Shown here piece by piece: positions 4,485 through 5,620 of a stretch of DNA of 5,620 nt. The stretch is from JAABYT01 sp041581935 (lineage in GTDB: Bacteria; Pseudomonadota; Gammaproteobacteria; HK1). The DNA lies in the NCBI GenBank assembly GCA_041581935.1, contig JBFICP010000217.1, positions 1 through 5,620 on the forward strand, read 5' to 3'. The first letter of the stretch is position 1. Each line of letters begins with the position of its first letter. A program made the translations under genes and the position numbers. A model generated the notes under the pieces. It was not told the DNA's origin, ran no database searches, and was given only the letters and a program-made list of their open reading frames with translations.

Positions 4485-5620
4485 ATGGCGCAAATCCCGA
4501 ACGATCGCATTCACGTGAGGGTTTCCGCTGGCTCTCGGTGTCGATGTCGATCCGCGCGCTTCGCCCTCACCGCGCGGTCCATTGCCGGCCTCGCGCTCCT
4601 GGTGTGTGCGGGTATCGTGCCCGGAACCGGTTCGCACGCCCAGGGGGAATCGGGTGATGTGACGGTCCTGTTGCGCCGCGCGGAAAGCGGCGACGCCCGC
4701 GCCGCGTTCGTTCTCGGCATGCGATACGCGGGACCCGACGATGACACTCGCGACGACGTCGAGGCCGTGCGCTGGCTCGCAGTCGCGGCCGACAAGGGTC
4801 TTGCCGAAGCACAGTACAATCTCGGCATCATGTACGCGAACGGTCGCGGTGTGGCGCAGGATCCGCGTGAGGCCGCGCGCTGGTACCGGGAGGCGGCCGA
4901 GCAGGGGCTCGCGAGCGCCCAGTACAATCTCGCCGCACTGTATGCCGTGGGCGACGGCGTGGCGCGAGACGAGCGGCGTGCAGCGATGTGGTTCGAACGC
5001 GCCGCGCTGCAGGATATACCGGAGGCGGCATACAATCTCGGCGTGCTCTACGATCTGGGTCGCGGTGTCGAGGCCGATGCGGCCACCGCCATGCGCTGGT
5101 ATGCGCGCGCCGCCGAACGCGGATATCACCCCGCCGCCTCGCGTCTCGCCGCACTGCGCGCGGCGAATCCGAGCCTCGTGTCAACCTCGAGAGACGTGCT
5201 GCAGCCGGACAGCCCGGCGCCGGCAGGCAGCGCCGACGAGCCCGTGTCGGCGAGCCCGCCGCCTGGGCCGTCTGTCGATGCCGCAGCGGCCCCATCCGCC
5301 GTCGCGTCTGCGGCTCCATCCCAGGTGCCCGCAGCGAGCGGCGCGGTGGACACGCGGAGCGCAAGCCGATGGCTGGCGCAGTTCGAACCCAGGCACTATA
5401 CCGTGCAGGTGCTCAGTCATACCGACGAGGTGGCGGTCAGACGTTATCTGCAGGAGCATTTCGGCGATGGCGAAGCCGGCTATTTCGCCTTCGAGCTCGA
5501 CGGCACGACCTGGTACAGCGTGGTCGTGGGCGACTACGCGAGCTACTCCGAGGCGACCGCCGCGGGTAAGCGCCTCGCCGAGCGCCTGGGCGGATCGGAG
5601 CCGTGGGTGCGCAAATTCGC
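4485..5620 (+). CDS. Secreted Sel1-repeat protein with C-terminal SPOR domain (3' end beyond window)
   Basis: The frame is open from an ATG at 4485 to the right edge (378 residues), so the gene is partial, though probably by little. A hydrophobic segment at about 33-46 (IAGLALLVCAGIVP) with SHA before Q53 suggests an exported protein, with an unusually long Arg-rich n-region. Four 36-residue Sel1-like repeats follow at 70-105, 106-141, 142-177 and 178-213 (core AQYNLGxMYxxGxGVxxDxxxAxRWYxxAAxxG), then a degenerate fifth copy to 232. Sel1 repeats are TPR-like helical scaffolds for protein contacts. Residues 233-290 are a flexible Ala/Pro/Ser linker. Residues 304-378 form a SPOR domain (HYTVQVLS, then WYSVVVGDY at 343-351, ending PWVRKF), a fold that binds glycan strands stripped of stem peptides at division sites. 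An envelope or cell-division role is inferred. No Shine-Dalgarno precedes 4485; an in-frame GTG at 4515 is an alternative. It is divergent from proC. Confidence 0.93.
   Translation, partial: MAQIPNDRIHVRVSAGSRCRCRSARFALTARSIAGLALLVCAGIVPGTGSHAQGESGDVTVLLRRAESGDARAAFVLGMRYAGPDDDTRDDVEAVRWLAVAADKGLAEAQYNLGIMYANGRGVAQDPREAARWYREAAEQGLASAQYNLAALYAVGDGVARDERRAAMWFERAALQDIPEAAYNLGVLYDLGRGVEADAATAMRWYARAAERGYHPAASRLAALRAANPSLVSTSRDVLQPDSPAPAGSADEPVSASPPPGPSVDAAAAPSAVASAAPSQVPAASGAVDTRSASRWLAQFEPRHYTVQVLSHTDEVAVRRYLQEHFGDGEAGYFAFELDGTTWYSVVVGDYASYSEATAAGKRLAERLGGSEPWVRKF
4692..5123 (+). repeat. Four tandem Sel1-like repeat units within the coding sequence
   Basis: Four units of exactly 108 bases (36 codons) run in phase: 4692-4799, 4800-4907, 4908-5015 and 5016-5123. 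Units 2-4 share the codon run tacaatctc for Tyr-Asn-Leu and a GxGV turn. Unit 1 is divergent, with an acidic DDDTRDD insert replacing the GxGV turn. They are diverged protein repeats, not a DNA-level tandem array. Confidence 0.92.

Noticed and set aside
4692..5123. Tandem repeat array or CRISPR-like periodicity at 108 bases
   Set aside because: The period is exactly 36 codons and the conservation is at protein level (Sel1 consensus); there are no identical repeats or spacers.
4482..5364. Several minus-strand open frames opposite the Sel1-SPOR gene
   Set aside because: High GC at third positions of the real gene creates long antisense frames; their products are Arg/Ala-rich without domain features.

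Overview
This looks like chromosomal DNA from a GC-rich gammaproteobacterium. The support is a PyrE protein close to the E. coli type, a proC-yggT-yggU cluster of the kind common in that class, a DUF4124 periplasmic protein, and a secreted Sel1/SPOR protein. Genus cannot be read from this window; a deep-branching, Chromatiales- or Nevskiales-like lineage is an inference only. I see no rRNA, tRNA, CRISPR array, insertion sequence, phage gene or attachment site.

Layout. From the left edge to base 1489 two genes read leftwards: pyrE (orotate phosphoribosyltransferase) and, downstream of it, an exported coiled-coil DUF4124 protein whose C-terminus lies outside the window. A 347-base non-coding stretch separates pyrE from a rightward gene (1837-2622) for an unrecognised soluble 261-residue protein. 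That gene meets the next, leftward cluster tail to tail with only 4 bases between stop codons. The cluster is proC -> yggT -> yggU (DUF167), tightly packed: a 5-base gap, then a 4-base GTGA overlap. A 102-base gap separates proC from a rightward gene that runs off the right edge and encodes a secreted protein with four Sel1-like repeats and a C-terminal SPOR domain.

How the genes fit together. pyrE (pyrimidine synthesis) and proC (proline synthesis) are housekeeping anabolic genes. yggT and yggU commonly accompany proC in proteobacteria without a settled biochemical link. Both edge genes encode envelope proteins: a periplasmic coiled-coil protein on the left, and a probable peptidoglycan-binding protein on the right. 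The gene at 1837 is the least explained: cytoplasmic by sequence, without a motif I recognise, and visibly lower in GC than its neighbours.

Overall this is mostly ordinary core genome. I found no convincing new defence, mobile or regulatory system. The parts most worth a second look are the unknown gene at 1837-2622, the Sel1-SPOR protein placed where yggS often sits, and a few start-site and promoter questions.
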